DNA from: CBDAPE01 sp965198325
GTDB taxonomy: Bacteria; Pseudomonadota; Alphaproteobacteria; UBA828; JAPUJA01
NCBI GenBank assembly: GCA_965198325.1
Contig: CBDAPE010000010.1
Coordinates: forward strand, 1-64,000
DNA: 64,000 bases
Direction: 5' to 3'
The notes under the pieces were generated by a model. The model was given only the letters and a program-made list of their open reading frames with translations, was not told the origin of the DNA and made no database searches. Below, one piece after another: positions 17,673 to 25,795 of the stretch; the stretch's first letter is position 1; each line of letters starts with the position of its first letter. The position numbers and the translations under genes were made by a program.

Positions 17673-18044
17673 ATGCGAGTTGCTTTGATCGCCGTTTTGA
17701 TTGCGCTGGCCGCCGGCGTGTTTTCAGCCTCCGGTGACAGCTTTGCCGGGGGCGGCTGCGATCCGGGCTTCCTTCCACACCCGTATGTCTTTGGCGAATG
17801 CTACGCTGAGTACGGATTCCCTTGCGCCAGCGGCGGGTACTGCGGGGCGGGTGAGCAATGCACGGCCGACGGCGGGTGCACTCTCGTGGGTACTGTCCAA
17901 TGCAGCGACGGCGGCTATTGCAATGTCGGCGAACAATGCGGGAGCGTCGGGAGCTGCGTGCCCCTCGACGGCATGGACTGCGGCGACGGGACATACTGCA
18001 CCGGCGGGTCATATTGCGTCGCTGACGGGTGCGCGTACCACTAA
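17673..18044 (+). CDS. Small secreted cysteine-repeat protein
   Basis: The 123-residue protein has a clear signal peptide (MRVALIAVLIALAAGVFSAS) with cleavage near residues 19-25. The mature part has 14 cysteines, 12 of them in three tandem repeats of about 21 residues: PCASGGYCGAGEQCTADGGC, QCSDGGYCNVGEQCGSVGSC and DCGDGTYCTGGSYCVADGC. Each repeat has the pattern C-x3/4-YC-x4-C-x3/4-C, which suggests three small disulfide knots exported to the periplasm or outside. The C-x-DG-x-YC-x-x-G pattern is more familiar from eukaryotic extracellular proteins than from bacteria. TGAGGG precedes the ATG. The function is not known to me. Confidence 0.7.
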   Translation: MRVALIAVLIALAAGVFSASGDSFAGGGCDPGFLPHPYVFGECYAEYGFPCASGGYCGAGEQCTADGGCTLVGTVQCSDGGYCNVGEQCGSVGSCVPLDGMDCGDGTYCTGGSYCVADGCAYH

Positions 18045-18431
18045 GCCGATCTCTCAACTCGGCTGCGCGCAATCGGGACGGTCATGGCGGCTTATATCGG
18101 CGGCCTTCCGGCGGATCGGATTTCAAAATTCCGCGGCACGTCTATTGCTGACCCTAAACGGACATCCCAATCTGCCCTTCGCTCCTGGCGGCTACGGACT
18201 GATCGCCGCTCGCCAAACACCGGGCATGGTCTAAACTAACGAGTGGTACTAACCGCGAAGGCAAGGCCGTTTTTCGTCTCGAACTTGAAGAGTTTCTCGA
18301 ATTGTTTATCAATTCAATTCTATGGCTCCCCTCTGAACCCGCATTTTCCAAGTGACCGCTTCGCCTGATGCCTGATTGGCACGATTCTGCTACAAGAATC
18401 ACTGGCTTGAGGGTGTCGGAGGGCGGCTCGG
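18045..18431. other. Intergenic stretch before the IS1380 transposase
   Basis: No gene is seen. A damaged GCGGAC repeat (ATTGCTGACCCTAAACGG then ACAT, 18144-18165) is the only recognisable item before the probable left end of the IS1380 element near 18328. Confidence 0.5.
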
Positions 18432-20004
18432 ATGCGGAACCCGGAGGGTGAATCGGATCATGGGCCACTCCGGCCCCTTTTCGACCGCCGCCTGAAACTG
18501 GAGTTCCACGGATCGCAGGTGACCTCCGACGCGGGGTTGCTCGCTTATCGCGAACTGGACGACGCGCTCGGGCTGACCGCACTGGCGGGCGGCGTGCTCG
18601 CGGATAGCCGCACAGGCAGGAACGGCTGGCACGGCATCGTCAGTCTCCTTCGCCAGTCCGTCTATGGGCGTCTCGCCGGCTACGAGGATGTCAACGACGC
18701 CGACCGGCTCGGGCGTGATCCCGCGATGCGCTGGATCGTCGGCGGCAAGGCGGTCGAGCGCGGCGGGGCATCGACCAGCCAGATGGGGCGGTTCGAGACC
18801 GAGCTGCTGGCGAACAACGAGAACCTCGCGGCCCTTGCGGACCTGTCGGGGACGTGGATCGACCGGGTTCACGACCACGATCCGCCGAGGCGCGTGGTGC
18901 TCGACATGGACAGCTCCGTCAGCCCGACATTCGGTGAGCAGGAGGGCACGGCCTATAACGGCCACTTCGGCTGCACCTGCTATCACCCGCTGTTCGTGTT
19001 CAACCAGTTCGGCGATCTGGAGCGTTGCGCGCTGCGCCCCGGCAACGTGCACAGCGCCCACGGATGGCGTGATGTCCTGGTACCGGTGGTCGAACGTTAC
19101 AAGGAACGAGCCATCCGCCTCTACTTCCGCGGCGATGCGGCCTTCGCCTCACCGGAGATCTACGACTACCTCGAAGCCGAAGGCATGCTCTACGCCATCC
19201 GGCTGCCCGCCAACAAGGTGCTGCAAGAGAGCATCGCTCATCTCCTGAAGCGCCCCGTCGGCAGGCCGCCCAAGGACGTGCGCCGGTATCATGCCAGCTT
19301 CAGTTATCAGGCCGGAACCTGGGACAAGCCCCGCCGCATCGTCGCCAAGGTCGAGTGGCATCCGGGTGAGTTGTACCCGAGGGTCGGGTTCATAGTCACC
19401 AACCTGGGCCGCCCTGCCGAGCGGGTGGTCGCGTTCTACAATCAGCGCGGCACGGCTGAGCACTGGATCAAGGAGGGCAAAAACGCGATCCGGTGGACAC
19501 GCCTGTCGTGCCGCAGGTTCGACCACAATGCCGTTCGCCTCCAGCTTCACGCGCTCGCTTACAACCTCGGCAACTTCATGCGCACCCTCGCGCTGCCCGA
19601 TGCCGTGAAACAGTGGTCACTGACCAGCCTGCGAGAGAAGCTCATCAAGATCGGAGCGAAGATCGTGCGCCACGGGCGCTACGTCACGTTCCAGATGGCC
19701 GAGGTTGTCATTCCTCGTGACCTGTTCGCCGACATCCTGCGCCGTATCGACCGGCTCAGGCCGCCGCCAGCCCCGGCATGAGCGACGGCACCCCGTTCCT
19801 TCGCGTCGCCGCCGACAGGATCGGTGCGCCCGGATCGCCGGCAAAAATGCCATTCCGCGCCACCAACGCCGCCAATTGGTCCTCAATCATCCGGCTCGGC
19901 GCGAAGATGGCTGTCATTCGAAGGCAAATTGCACGTCGAGCGGTGTCGAGCCACACTCAACGGGCTGGGAGGGTTCCATATGGGGAATCCCGGCTGAAAG
20001 GGGG
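18328..20004. mobile_element. IS1380-family insertion sequence (boundaries tentative)
   Basis: The transposase type is clear, but the ends are uncertain. CCCCTCTGAACCCGCATTTT near 18328 and, on the other strand, CCCCTTTCAGCCGGGATTCC ending at 20004 match at about 15 of 22 positions, which would make a 1.68-kb element, normal for the family. I found no convincing target duplication, so the limits may be off by tens of bases. Confidence 0.45.
18432..19781 (+). CDS. IS1380-family transposase
   Basis: The 449-residue DDE transposase has the typical LEFHGSQVTSDAGLLAYREL start and GYEDVNDADRLGRDPAMRW. The first catalytic Asp region is RRVVLDMDSSVSPTFGEQEGTAYNGHF and the second is IRLYFRGDAAFASPEIYDYLE. 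The Glu-bearing YNQRGTAEHWIKEGKNAIRWTRLSCR follows, then FDHNAVRLQLHALAYNLGNF. All family landmarks are in order without a break, so the gene looks intact. Confidence 0.93.
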   Translation: MRNPEGESDHGPLRPLFDRRLKLEFHGSQVTSDAGLLAYRELDDALGLTALAGGVLADSRTGRNGWHGIVSLLRQSVYGRLAGYEDVNDADRLGRDPAMRWIVGGKAVERGGASTSQMGRFETELLANNENLAALADLSGTWIDRVHDHDPPRRVVLDMDSSVSPTFGEQEGTAYNGHFGCTCYHPLFVFNQFGDLERCALRPGNVHSAHGWRDVLVPVVERYKERAIRLYFRGDAAFASPEIYDYLEAEGMLYAIRLPANKVLQESIAHLLKRPVGRPPKDVRRYHASFSYQAGTWDKPRRIVAKVEWHPGELYPRVGFIVTNLGRPAERVVAFYNQRGTAEHWIKEGKNAIRWTRLSCRRFDHNAVRLQLHALAYNLGNFMRTLALPDAVKQWSLTSLREKLIKIGAKIVRHGRYVTFQMAEVVIPRDLFADILRRIDRLRPPPAPA

Positions 20005-20034
20005 CGCAGCAACGTCCAATAAAGGGGATTAGAG

Positions 20035-20400
20035 GTGGTACTAAAACTTGTCCGGAAGAAAAAAGTTAAGCCTAAAGTTGCCAGGCGTAAAAAGAAGAGC
20101 GAGATTGATAAGTTTAAGGACGCGATTGATGTTCAATTGCGGTTAGCGTCCGGTGAGAAGGTGAAGAAAGGCAGAGGGTTTGTAAAAAGCTGGATGGAGG
20201 ATGGAAAAGAATACGGTGTCAAAAATGTTTTGGTGCCGCGCGTAGGCAAACGTGCGCTTTATCCTAAGTCGGCTCTTGTCGTTGATATGAGGCAAAAAAG
20301 ACCTCCGACAATAGAATTGAAGGAGCTGCGCGCGGCGGCTACCGAGGGGAAACTTTTCAACCGTATTTATCTGGCGACGCGGAAACGAAGAAGGCCGTAG
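20035..20400 (+). CDS. Small lysine/arginine-rich hypothetical protein
   Basis: The 121-residue protein starts at a GTG seven bases after AAAGGGG. It is very basic at both ends (KLVRKKKVKPKVARRKKKS; RKRRRP) with a middle KKGRGFVKSWMEDGKEYGVKNVLVPRVG. Base composition and codon use are clearly more AT-rich than the neighbours, and it is wedged between two IS elements, so recent transfer is likely. The GRGFVKSW...DG...V-VG pattern may be a nucleic-acid-binding fold, but I do not recognise the family. Confidence 0.55.
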   Translation: MVLKLVRKKKVKPKVARRKKKSEIDKFKDAIDVQLRLASGEKVKKGRGFVKSWMEDGKEYGVKNVLVPRVGKRALYPKSALVVDMRQKRPPTIELKELRAAATEGKLFNRIYLATRKRRRP

Positions 20401-20504
20401 CGGTAAATATGGGGAGGGCCGACCGGTGCGCGTGCTCCCTGGCAGGTCAAGCTGCTGACGCTGCTGCCTCGGCTGTCGCTCCTAACAATAGTTCCGCCAG
20501 CCGC

Positions 20505-20518
20505 AACGTCCGCTTGTG
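20505..20518. repeat. Left half of a GCGGAC palindromic repeat split by the IS110/IS1111 element
   Basis: AACGTCCGCTTGTG directly precedes the element, and its partner TGGCTATTAGCGGACGTC follows the right end at 21909-21926. Joined, they recreate the intact repeat seen at 24093-24123 (AACGTCCGTTTC + TGGCTATTAGCGGACGTTC). Confidence 0.75.
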
Positions 20519-20600
20519 ATGCAGTGGACGGCTCCCACCCGAAGGCATCTAGGTGCCAAAATAGTGGTTTTCATGAACCACAGGGAAATAGGAGCCGTCC

Positions 20601-21632
20601 ATGAACGAAGTTATCACGATCGGTGTTGATCTTGCGAAGAACGTATTTCAGGTCCACGGCGTTGACGCTGAGGGTGGCGTGGTCGTCTGCCGACAGTTGA
20701 GGCGAGGTCAGGTGCTGCCCTTCTTCAAGAAACAGCGGCCCTGTTTGGTGGGCATGGAGGCGTGCGCCACCTCGCATCACTGGGCGCGGGAGATCGAGGC
20801 CTTGGGGCACCAGGTGCGCTTGATGGCGCCGCGCTACGTGAAGCCCTATGTGAAGCGGAACAAGAACGACAGGGCGGATGCGGAGGCGATCTGCGAGGCG
20901 GTGACCCGCCCGACCATGCGGTTTGTCGAGATCAAGACAGCGGATCAGCAATCCGTCCTGATGCTGCACCGGACCCGCCACCTGTTCGTCCGTCAGCGCA
21001 CCATGCTGATCAATGCCCTGCGTGCCCATCTGGCCGAGCTCGGTATTGTCGCCGGGGTTGGTCGCAATGGGCTGGAGAGGTTGCTGAAGATCATCGAGGA
21101 TGGCGAGGATGACCGCGTCCCGTCAGCCGCGCGTGACTGTCTCGTGGCCTTGCGCGATCAGCTTGAGCTGGTGAAGCATCAGATCCTCGATGCGGACCGG
21201 CGCATCCTTGCCTGGCACCGCTCGAGCGAAGTCAGTCAACGCCTCGATGAGATTCCCGGCGTCGGTCCTCTGATTGCAACCGCGCTGGTCGCCTCTGTCC
21301 CCGATCCTCATGCCTTCAAATCGGGTCGTGATCTGGCGGCGTGGATTGGATTGGTGCCAAGGCAGAACTCGACCGGCGGCAAGGAGCGTCTCGGGCACAT
21401 CTCCAAGGCGGGCAACCGTTACTTACGAATGTTGCTCGTGGTCGGCGCCCTCTCCGTGATCCGGCGGGCCAAGCAAATGGGGTACACGCGCAGACCCTGG
21501 CTTGTCAAGCTTTTGCAGCGCCGATCGACGAAGATCGCCGCCATCGCTCTGGCCAACAAGATCGCCCGCACGGCCTGGGCAATGATGGTCCATGGGACAG
21601 TTTACAAGGAGCCTGCATCACAGGCCGTTTGA
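20601..21632 (+). CDS. IS110/IS1111-family DEDD transposase
   Basis: The 343-residue protein begins ITIGVDLAKNVFQVHGVD (first Asp of the RuvC-like DEDD site) with GMEACATSHHW (Glu) and KRNKNDRADAEAICEA (Asp pair). The C-terminal domain contains IPGVGPLIATALVASV and the serine-bearing KERLGHISKAGNRYLRMLL, the Tnp20 catalytic serine region used in seekRNA/bridge-RNA recombinases. No frameshift is seen; it should be active if the guide RNA is intact. Confidence 0.93.
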   Translation: MNEVITIGVDLAKNVFQVHGVDAEGGVVVCRQLRRGQVLPFFKKQRPCLVGMEACATSHHWAREIEALGHQVRLMAPRYVKPYVKRNKNDRADAEAICEAVTRPTMRFVEIKTADQQSVLMLHRTRHLFVRQRTMLINALRAHLAELGIVAGVGRNGLERLLKIIEDGEDDRVPSAARDCLVALRDQLELVKHQILDADRRILAWHRSSEVSQRLDEIPGVGPLIATALVASVPDPHAFKSGRDLAAWIGLVPRQNSTGGKERLGHISKAGNRYLRMLLVVGALSVIRRAKQMGYTRRPWLVKLLQRRSTKIAAIALANKIARTAWAMMVHGTVYKEPASQAV

Positions 21633-21892
21633 AACACGCGCGAGCACGACCCGCGCTCACGAGGTTGGAAAGGGCAAGAGACGGAATAATGCACCCAGCC
21701 GGTCGCCCCGGAGATCAGGACAACCCATTATAGCCAGTGCAGCTTCTCGACTGCGTGCTTTTGCTTTTGACCGGGACCTGATTTGCGGAGAGCATTATGG
21801 CCAGCGGCCATGGATCAGCGCCGCACAAACAGGCCGGACACATGGCAGCACCGACCAGCTCTGCATCACCGTCAAAAAAACCCTTGCCAACA
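21633..21892 (+). ncRNA. Candidate guide (bridge/seek) RNA region of the IS1111-like element
   Basis: About 260 bases of non-coding sequence lie between the transposase stop and the right sub-terminal repeat. IS110-family recombinases use an RNA from the longer non-coding end to recognise target and donor DNA; in the IS1111 group that is the 3' end. I could not fold the RNA or define its ends. The guide loops are expected to match the GCGGAC palindrome (TGGCTATTAGCGG side); GGCCAGCGGCCATGG (21800-21814) is one stem-like segment. Confidence 0.35.
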
Positions 21893-21908
21893 GGGGGCCG
21901 TCCACACA

Positions 21909-22036
21909 TGGCTATTAGCGGACGTCACGAGGTAGGGCGCTGAATGTCCGCTATTGAATGTCCGCTATTGGCTATAAGCAGACGTCGCAGCAGGGCCGTC
22001 GGCAGGTCCGCTTGTGACCCAAAGCGGACATTGCGT
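21909..22036. repeat. Cluster of GCGGAC palindromic repeats right of IS1111
   Basis: In order: the right half-repeat TGGCTATTAGCGGACGTC (21909-21926), a duplicated TGAATGTCCGCTATTG (from 21942), a full copy with TGGCTATAAGCAGACGT (21957-21985), and a GACCC-type copy with GGTCCGCTTGTGACCC then AAAGCGGACATT (22005-22033). Both versions of the family occur side by side here. Confidence 0.7.
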
Positions 22037-22214
22037 ATGCAACCGTTGGGTATCCCTTTCGGGCGCGCCCTCAGTGCGTGAAATGACCATTGGGCAGGGT
22101 TTCAGATTACCGAATTGGCCCGACGAAGAAGGGAGATAGCTTTGCAGACTGGCATATCAGGGCTGGTTCGCCTTCGGCCGCCGTATTTGCTACGCTACGG
22201 GTGACCGCAAGTGG

Positions 22215-22376
22215 TCATCCGGGGAATCCCGGCTGATGGTAGTCGATCAAATCTACATCGTCGGCATGGCCCGCTTCGAAACGAAAGACGATGCGCCAGT
22301 TGCCAGATAGCGAGACTGGCCAGTGGCCTCTTCTACCGTCAATGAGCAGTTCGGCGCGCGGTTCTTCGTTCTTGGT
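22215..22376 (-). pseudogene. C-terminal remnant of a HigB/RelE-type toxin
   Basis: A 53-codon open stretch with no start codon reads RRGHWPVSLSGNWRIVFRFE then AGHADDVDLIDYHQPGFPG. The G-W-x-V-x-x-SGNWRI-FRFE...A-DVD-DYH string is the C-terminal half of HigB/GraT-type mRNA interferases. An in-frame TAA (22377-22379) sits immediately upstream and no antitoxin gene follows, so only a fragment survives. The last codons overlap a GGGGAATCCCGG sequence that also marks the right end of the IS1380 element, which may show how it was truncated. Confidence 0.6.
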
Positions 22377-22490
22377 TTATCGAGAACGGGGCAGGCGACG
22401 GAGCCCGGCAAGGAGCCCCGCCGCATCGGCTTTTGGCCCGGGCCGGCCGGCAGCTTCAGCCGCACCAGATGATCTGTGGATCCCGATGTG

Positions 22491-23477
22491 TTACATCCCG
22501 GCCTCGTCGATCCATCCCTTCCAGAGATCCACGTTTTCGTCCATCCACTCGGCGATCGCGTCCTCGATATCGCGGCCTTCGCTGTCGACGGCCTGCATGA
22601 GCGGGATCTGGATTTCGTTCGAGATCCGATAGTCCTCGAGGAAGGCGTACGCTGCCGGCCACTTGTCCTTCATGCCGACCCACACCGCCTTGTAGATCGC
22701 GGGACCGACGACGGCCCAGTTGCAATCGCCCACCGCGTCGGGATTGAGCCCCCAGGCGGGGTCGGTGTCACAAGCGGGCTCGTACTCGGGGAGTTCGACC
22801 CATCCGAGGTCGAGCTCGGCCTCGAGCCAGTGCGGCGTCCACCAGCGAACCAGCGCCGCGGTGCCGCCTACCGCAGCGCTCTTCAGCTCCGCGGCCATGG
22901 CCCCCTCGCTGCCCGAGGGCAGCGCCACATAGTCGATGTTCATGGCGGCGATCATGGCGTCGGCGTTGCCGCCCCATTCGGAGGGATAGTCGATCAGGCG
23001 CCCGCTGGGGTAGGTGTCAGGGCTGGAGAACAGCTCCGCGCAAGCGGCCAGGGCCTCGAAGGCGGGGAGCCCCGGACACTGCTCCTCCATGTGCTTGGGA
23101 TATGCCCAGCCTTCGTAGCCGACGACGCCGACCGCGCCCAGGCTGACGACGTTGCCCGACGAGATGGCACTGTCGAAATGCTCGCCGACGTTGTTGGTCC
23201 AGATTTCGAGAGTGGCGGTAAGGTTACCCTCCCGCAGCGCCGTAAACTGTGGGAAATAGCCCGCCGTCACATATTCGACGTCGTAGCCCATCTTCTTCAG
23301 GGTCTCGCCGGCGATGTGGGTCGTGATGTGCTGGCCGGTCCACTCGTTGATCGCCAATTTGATGGCATCGTCGGACTCGGGAATGCCCTGCGCCTTGGCC
23401 GGGCCCGAGAGCCCGACGCCGAAGGCGAACGCCAACGCAGCCGCGCTTAGAACGAATCCAATACCTGGTGATTTCAT
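22491..23477 (-). CDS. Glycine betaine/proline-type ABC substrate-binding protein (ProX/OpuAC family), orphan
   Basis: The 328-residue protein has a signal peptide (MKSPGIGFVLSAAALAFAFG ... AKA) and an OpuAC-type binding domain. DDAIKLAINEWTGQHITTHI is followed by VEYVTAGYFPQFTALREGNL, a WWTPHWLEAELDLGWVELPEY closing region and WPAAYAFLEDYRISN near the end. Trp-rich pockets of this type bind quaternary amines by cation-pi contacts. The ATG at 23477 follows GGAGAGA; longer in-frame starts would precede the signal peptide. No permease or ATPase gene is adjacent, so it must serve a transporter encoded elsewhere or be a leftover of a broken operon. Confidence 0.85.
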   Translation of the reverse strand: MKSPGIGFVLSAAALAFAFGVGLSGPAKAQGIPESDDAIKLAINEWTGQHITTHIAGETLKKMGYDVEYVTAGYFPQFTALREGNLTATLEIWTNNVGEHFDSAISSGNVVSLGAVGVVGYEGWAYPKHMEEQCPGLPAFEALAACAELFSSPDTYPSGRLIDYPSEWGGNADAMIAAMNIDYVALPSGSEGAMAAELKSAAVGGTAALVRWWTPHWLEAELDLGWVELPEYEPACDTDPAWGLNPDAVGDCNWAVVGPAIYKAVWVGMKDKWPAAYAFLEDYRISNEIQIPLMQAVDSEGRDIEDAIAEWMDENVDLWKGWIDEAGM

Positions 23478-23506
23478 GATTCTCTCCACTTTCCGGCATT
23501 TCTTTC

Positions 23507-23860
23507 TTGCCTTGGGCACGCTTGTTCGCGCGCCGTCTTGTTGTCGATAGAGACCCTGAAAGATTACACCCGAATCACGCGATCGGCAAGGAAACCGGTA
23601 AAGACCAAGAACGTGCAAAAGACTTTAGCGAAGAAAAAATAAGTATTTTGAAGGCGTTATATGATCGTGGAGAAATAACAGAACCCGATATCGCGGACTT
23701 CACGGAATTTGGAGCAGGCAAAGAAAGTTTTTGTATTAAAGAGCTTGTAGGTAAGGGTGCCATTTATCAGGTAAGCGCTGGTATGATTAGTGATGAAAAC
23801 TCATTTGCGATTAGCGTTGGACAGATAGATATACTCCGGCGCATTGGTGTCATGAAATAA
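23507..23860 (+). CDS. AT-rich hypothetical protein, possibly a truncated gene
   Basis: The frame is up to 117 residues. The first 30 overlap the leader of the divergent ProX-like gene and look non-coding. From about 23590 the base composition drops and reads KDFSEEKISILKALYDRG, FGAGKESFCIKELVGKGAIY and QIDILRRIGVMK. The second half has a helix-turn-helix flavour (IADFTEFGAGKESFCIKELV), but I do not recognise the family. No good ribosome site is found, so this may be the 3' part of a gene whose 5' end was lost in this rearranged region. Confidence 0.35.
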   Translation: MPWARLFARRLVVDRDPERLHPNHAIGKETGKDQERAKDFSEEKISILKALYDRGEITEPDIADFTEFGAGKESFCIKELVGKGAIYQVSAGMISDENSFAISVGQIDILRRIGVMK

Positions 23861-24194
23861 GGCGTTACACTGAGGTACTCCCCGGAAATCGGACAGTGAC
23901 GCAAGCTACGGTGCAGGGTTGCCTAGCGAAAGCGAAGTCGCGTTGTTACATGGTGAGCAAATGTCTCCTCTTGGCTATCAGCGGACGCAATGGCTGCATC
24001 GAAACAGCGGCCGTTATCAGGCGCTAAGCAGACATTCAGGCAGATAGGGTCCGGTCTATCTCAGACAGCAGGCTACTTTCAAAACTGGGGCAAACGTCCG
24101 TTTCTGGCTATTAGCGGACGTTCACAGCCTAAATCGAGCCATGAAGTTGTCAGCTGGCCTCAACCGGCGCACCAGTTCCTCTTTGCATCGCCAC
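23861..24194. other. Non-coding stretch with three GCGGAC-family repeats
   Basis: No gene is seen. Copies are at 23961-23988 (ATGTCTCCTCTTGGCTATCA then GCGGACGC), a degenerate one at 24010-24040, and the best preserved one at 24093-24123 (AACGTCCGTTTC then TGGCTATTAGCGGACGTTC). The last is the intact form of the site occupied by the IS1111-like element. Confidence 0.6.
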
Positions 24195-24839
24195 CTATTT
24201 CAACAGCGCCATCGGGCTACCGACGTCGACGACGCCGATGGCAAAATGCGGCTTGTAGCCCAACAACTCCTGCACCCGGGCCGGCATGGTTTTAGCGGCC
24301 TCGATCGGCACGGTCAGAAAACAATTCTCCTCGGTCCTGAGCCAGCCAACGACGAAACCGATGAACATGCCGCGGCGGCGCACATCCTCGGTCGTGTTCG
24401 CACCGCCGCCATGAAGCGCCGTTCCCAGATAGAACAACGCCGACCCCGCCGGCATCCCGGCTTGCAATATCTCCTCCGGTTCCGGCTCGCGGCCGGGTTC
24501 CCAGAGGTGACTGCCGGGAACAACCTGGGTCGCGCCATTCTCCTTGGTGAAATCGCTAAGCGCGAACATCGCCTCGACTTGCAAGAGCGGCTTATCCTTC
24601 GGCATGTAGGACCAGGAGAGCTCGTCGTTGTGAATCGGCTGCGCCGTCTCGCCGGCCGAATTTCGATGAGCTGCGCCGTGTTGAGCAAATAATCCTCGCA
24701 ATTGGGTTTCAGCAGGATATCCGCGACATTTTTCAGCAACGGTAATTGCATAGCTTCCAAGAACGCAGGCGATTTTGCGGGCAAACCGTCAATACGGACG
24801 GTCGAGGCGCCATAGAAGTCGACGAAGAAGTCACTCGCC
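24195..24839 (-). pseudogene. Phytanoyl-CoA dioxygenase-family gene, 5'-truncated by IS21 and frameshifted
   Basis: Two frames join into the C-terminal part (about 215 residues) of a PhyH-type Fe(II)/2-oxoglutarate dioxygenase. The first frame, entering at the IS21 edge, reads SDFFVDFYGASTVRIDGLPA ... LNTAQLIEIRP. Near 24660 one base (a G in GGCCGGGCGAG) is missing, after which the downstream frame reads GETAQPIHNDELSWSYMPKD (the HxD iron motif), GATQVVPGSHLWEPGRE and TALHGGGAN (second iron His). The N-terminal third is absent because IS21 starts at 24840. It is therefore not functional as it stands. Confidence 0.75.
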
Positions 24840-25030
24840 TGTCAATGGCGGAGCAAAAAGGGACGACCGTGGCGGTGTAAGAAGGGACCGCTTGGCGGCT
24901 GCGGGCTTGTCCCCGTAGTCCATGGGCGGGGCCCGCGTGCGACGCGGCGTGCCCTCAACAGGCCGACGCGGCGGCGCGCGCGGGAGGGACCTGTGGGCCC
25001 ATGGGGTCAAGCGTGGGTTGGGTGGTCGGT

Positions 25031-25795
25031 TCAGTTCGCCGTCGGGGTTTGACGCCTGCGGCTCTGGTTGAGCCTGTAGCTCTCGCCATTCATCTCGAGG
25101 ATGTTGACGTGGTGGGTGCGGCGGTCGAGGAGAGCGCCGGTAAGCCGCTCGGAGCCGAACACCTCGGTCCATTCGTCGAACGGCAGATTGGTGGTGACCA
25201 GGGTCGAGCCCCGCTCGTAGCGCTGGCTGAACACCTCGAACAGGAGCTCGGCACCGGTCTTGGACAGCGGCACGAAGCCGAGTTCGTCGACGATCAGAAG
25301 CTTGTAGGTGGCGAGCTTCTTCTGGAACCTCAGCAGCTGCTTGTCATCGCGGGCCTCGATGAGCTCGTGGACCAGCGCGGCGGCGGTGATGAAGCCGACC
25401 GAGAGGCCCTTCTGGCAGGCCGCCAAGCCGAGACCGAGGGCGATGTGGGTCTTGCCGGTGCCGCTGTTGCCGAGCGCGATGAGGTTCTCGCGGCGCTCGA
25501 TGTACGCGCAGCGGGCGAGCTCCAGGACCAACGTCTTGTTGAGCGAGGGGATGACCTTGAAATCGAAGCTATCGAGGCTCTTGATCACGGGGAAGCGCGC
25601 CGCCTTGATGCGCCGCTCGACCATGCGGCGCTCGCGGTCGATCAGCTCGAGCTCGGCCAGACGCAGAAGATAGCGAACGTGGTCGACGCCTTCAGAGGCG
25701 CACTGCCGGGCGATCTTGTCGTACTCCCTCAGGACCGTCGGCAGCTTCAGCCTCTTGAGGTGGTGGACGAGCAGCAGCCGTGGTGTGTCGGTCAT
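25031..25795 (-). CDS. istB: IS21-family ATP-binding helper protein IstB
   Basis: The 254-residue AAA+ ATPase has Walker A GNSGTGKTHIALGLG, Walker B LLIVDELGF and a sensor segment TLVTTNLPFDEW. The C-terminal DRRTHHVNILEMNGESYR is the IstB tail. The ATG at 25795 overlaps the istA stop (ATGA), the standard coupled arrangement. IstB assembles on target DNA and activates the transposase. The sequence is intact. Confidence 0.93.
   Translation of the reverse strand: MTDTPRLLLVHHLKRLKLPTVLREYDKIARQCASEGVDHVRYLLRLAELELIDRERRMVERRIKAARFPVIKSLDSFDFKVIPSLNKTLVLELARCAYIERRENLIALGNSGTGKTHIALGLGLAACQKGLSVGFITAAALVHELIEARDDKQLLRFQKKLATYKLLIVDELGFVPLSKTGAELLFEVFSQRYERGSTLVTTNLPFDEWTEVFGSERLTGALLDRRTHHVNILEMNGESYRLNQSRRRQTPTAN

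Larger units (their letters stand above)
20519..21908. mobile_element. IS110-family element, IS1111-like, inserted in a palindromic repeat
   Basis: The element is about 1390 bp. Sub-terminal inverted repeats TGGACGGCTCCC (20525-20536) and, on the other strand, TGGACGGCCCCC (21904-21893) match at 11 of 12 positions. The few bases outside them (ATGCAG left, CACA right) are the element tips. Sub-terminal rather than terminal repeats and a long 3' non-coding end are IS1111-group traits. The flanks are two halves of one palindromic repeat, and no target duplication is seen, as expected. Confidence 0.75.

Noticed and set aside
22491..23477. A complete ProXWV osmoprotectant transporter
   Set aside because: Only the binding protein is present; neighbours on both sides are non-coding or unrelated.
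11168..24123. GCGGAC repeats as a CRISPR array
   Set aside because: Copies are irregularly spaced by kilobases, are themselves palindromic, vary in their centres, and no cas gene is present.
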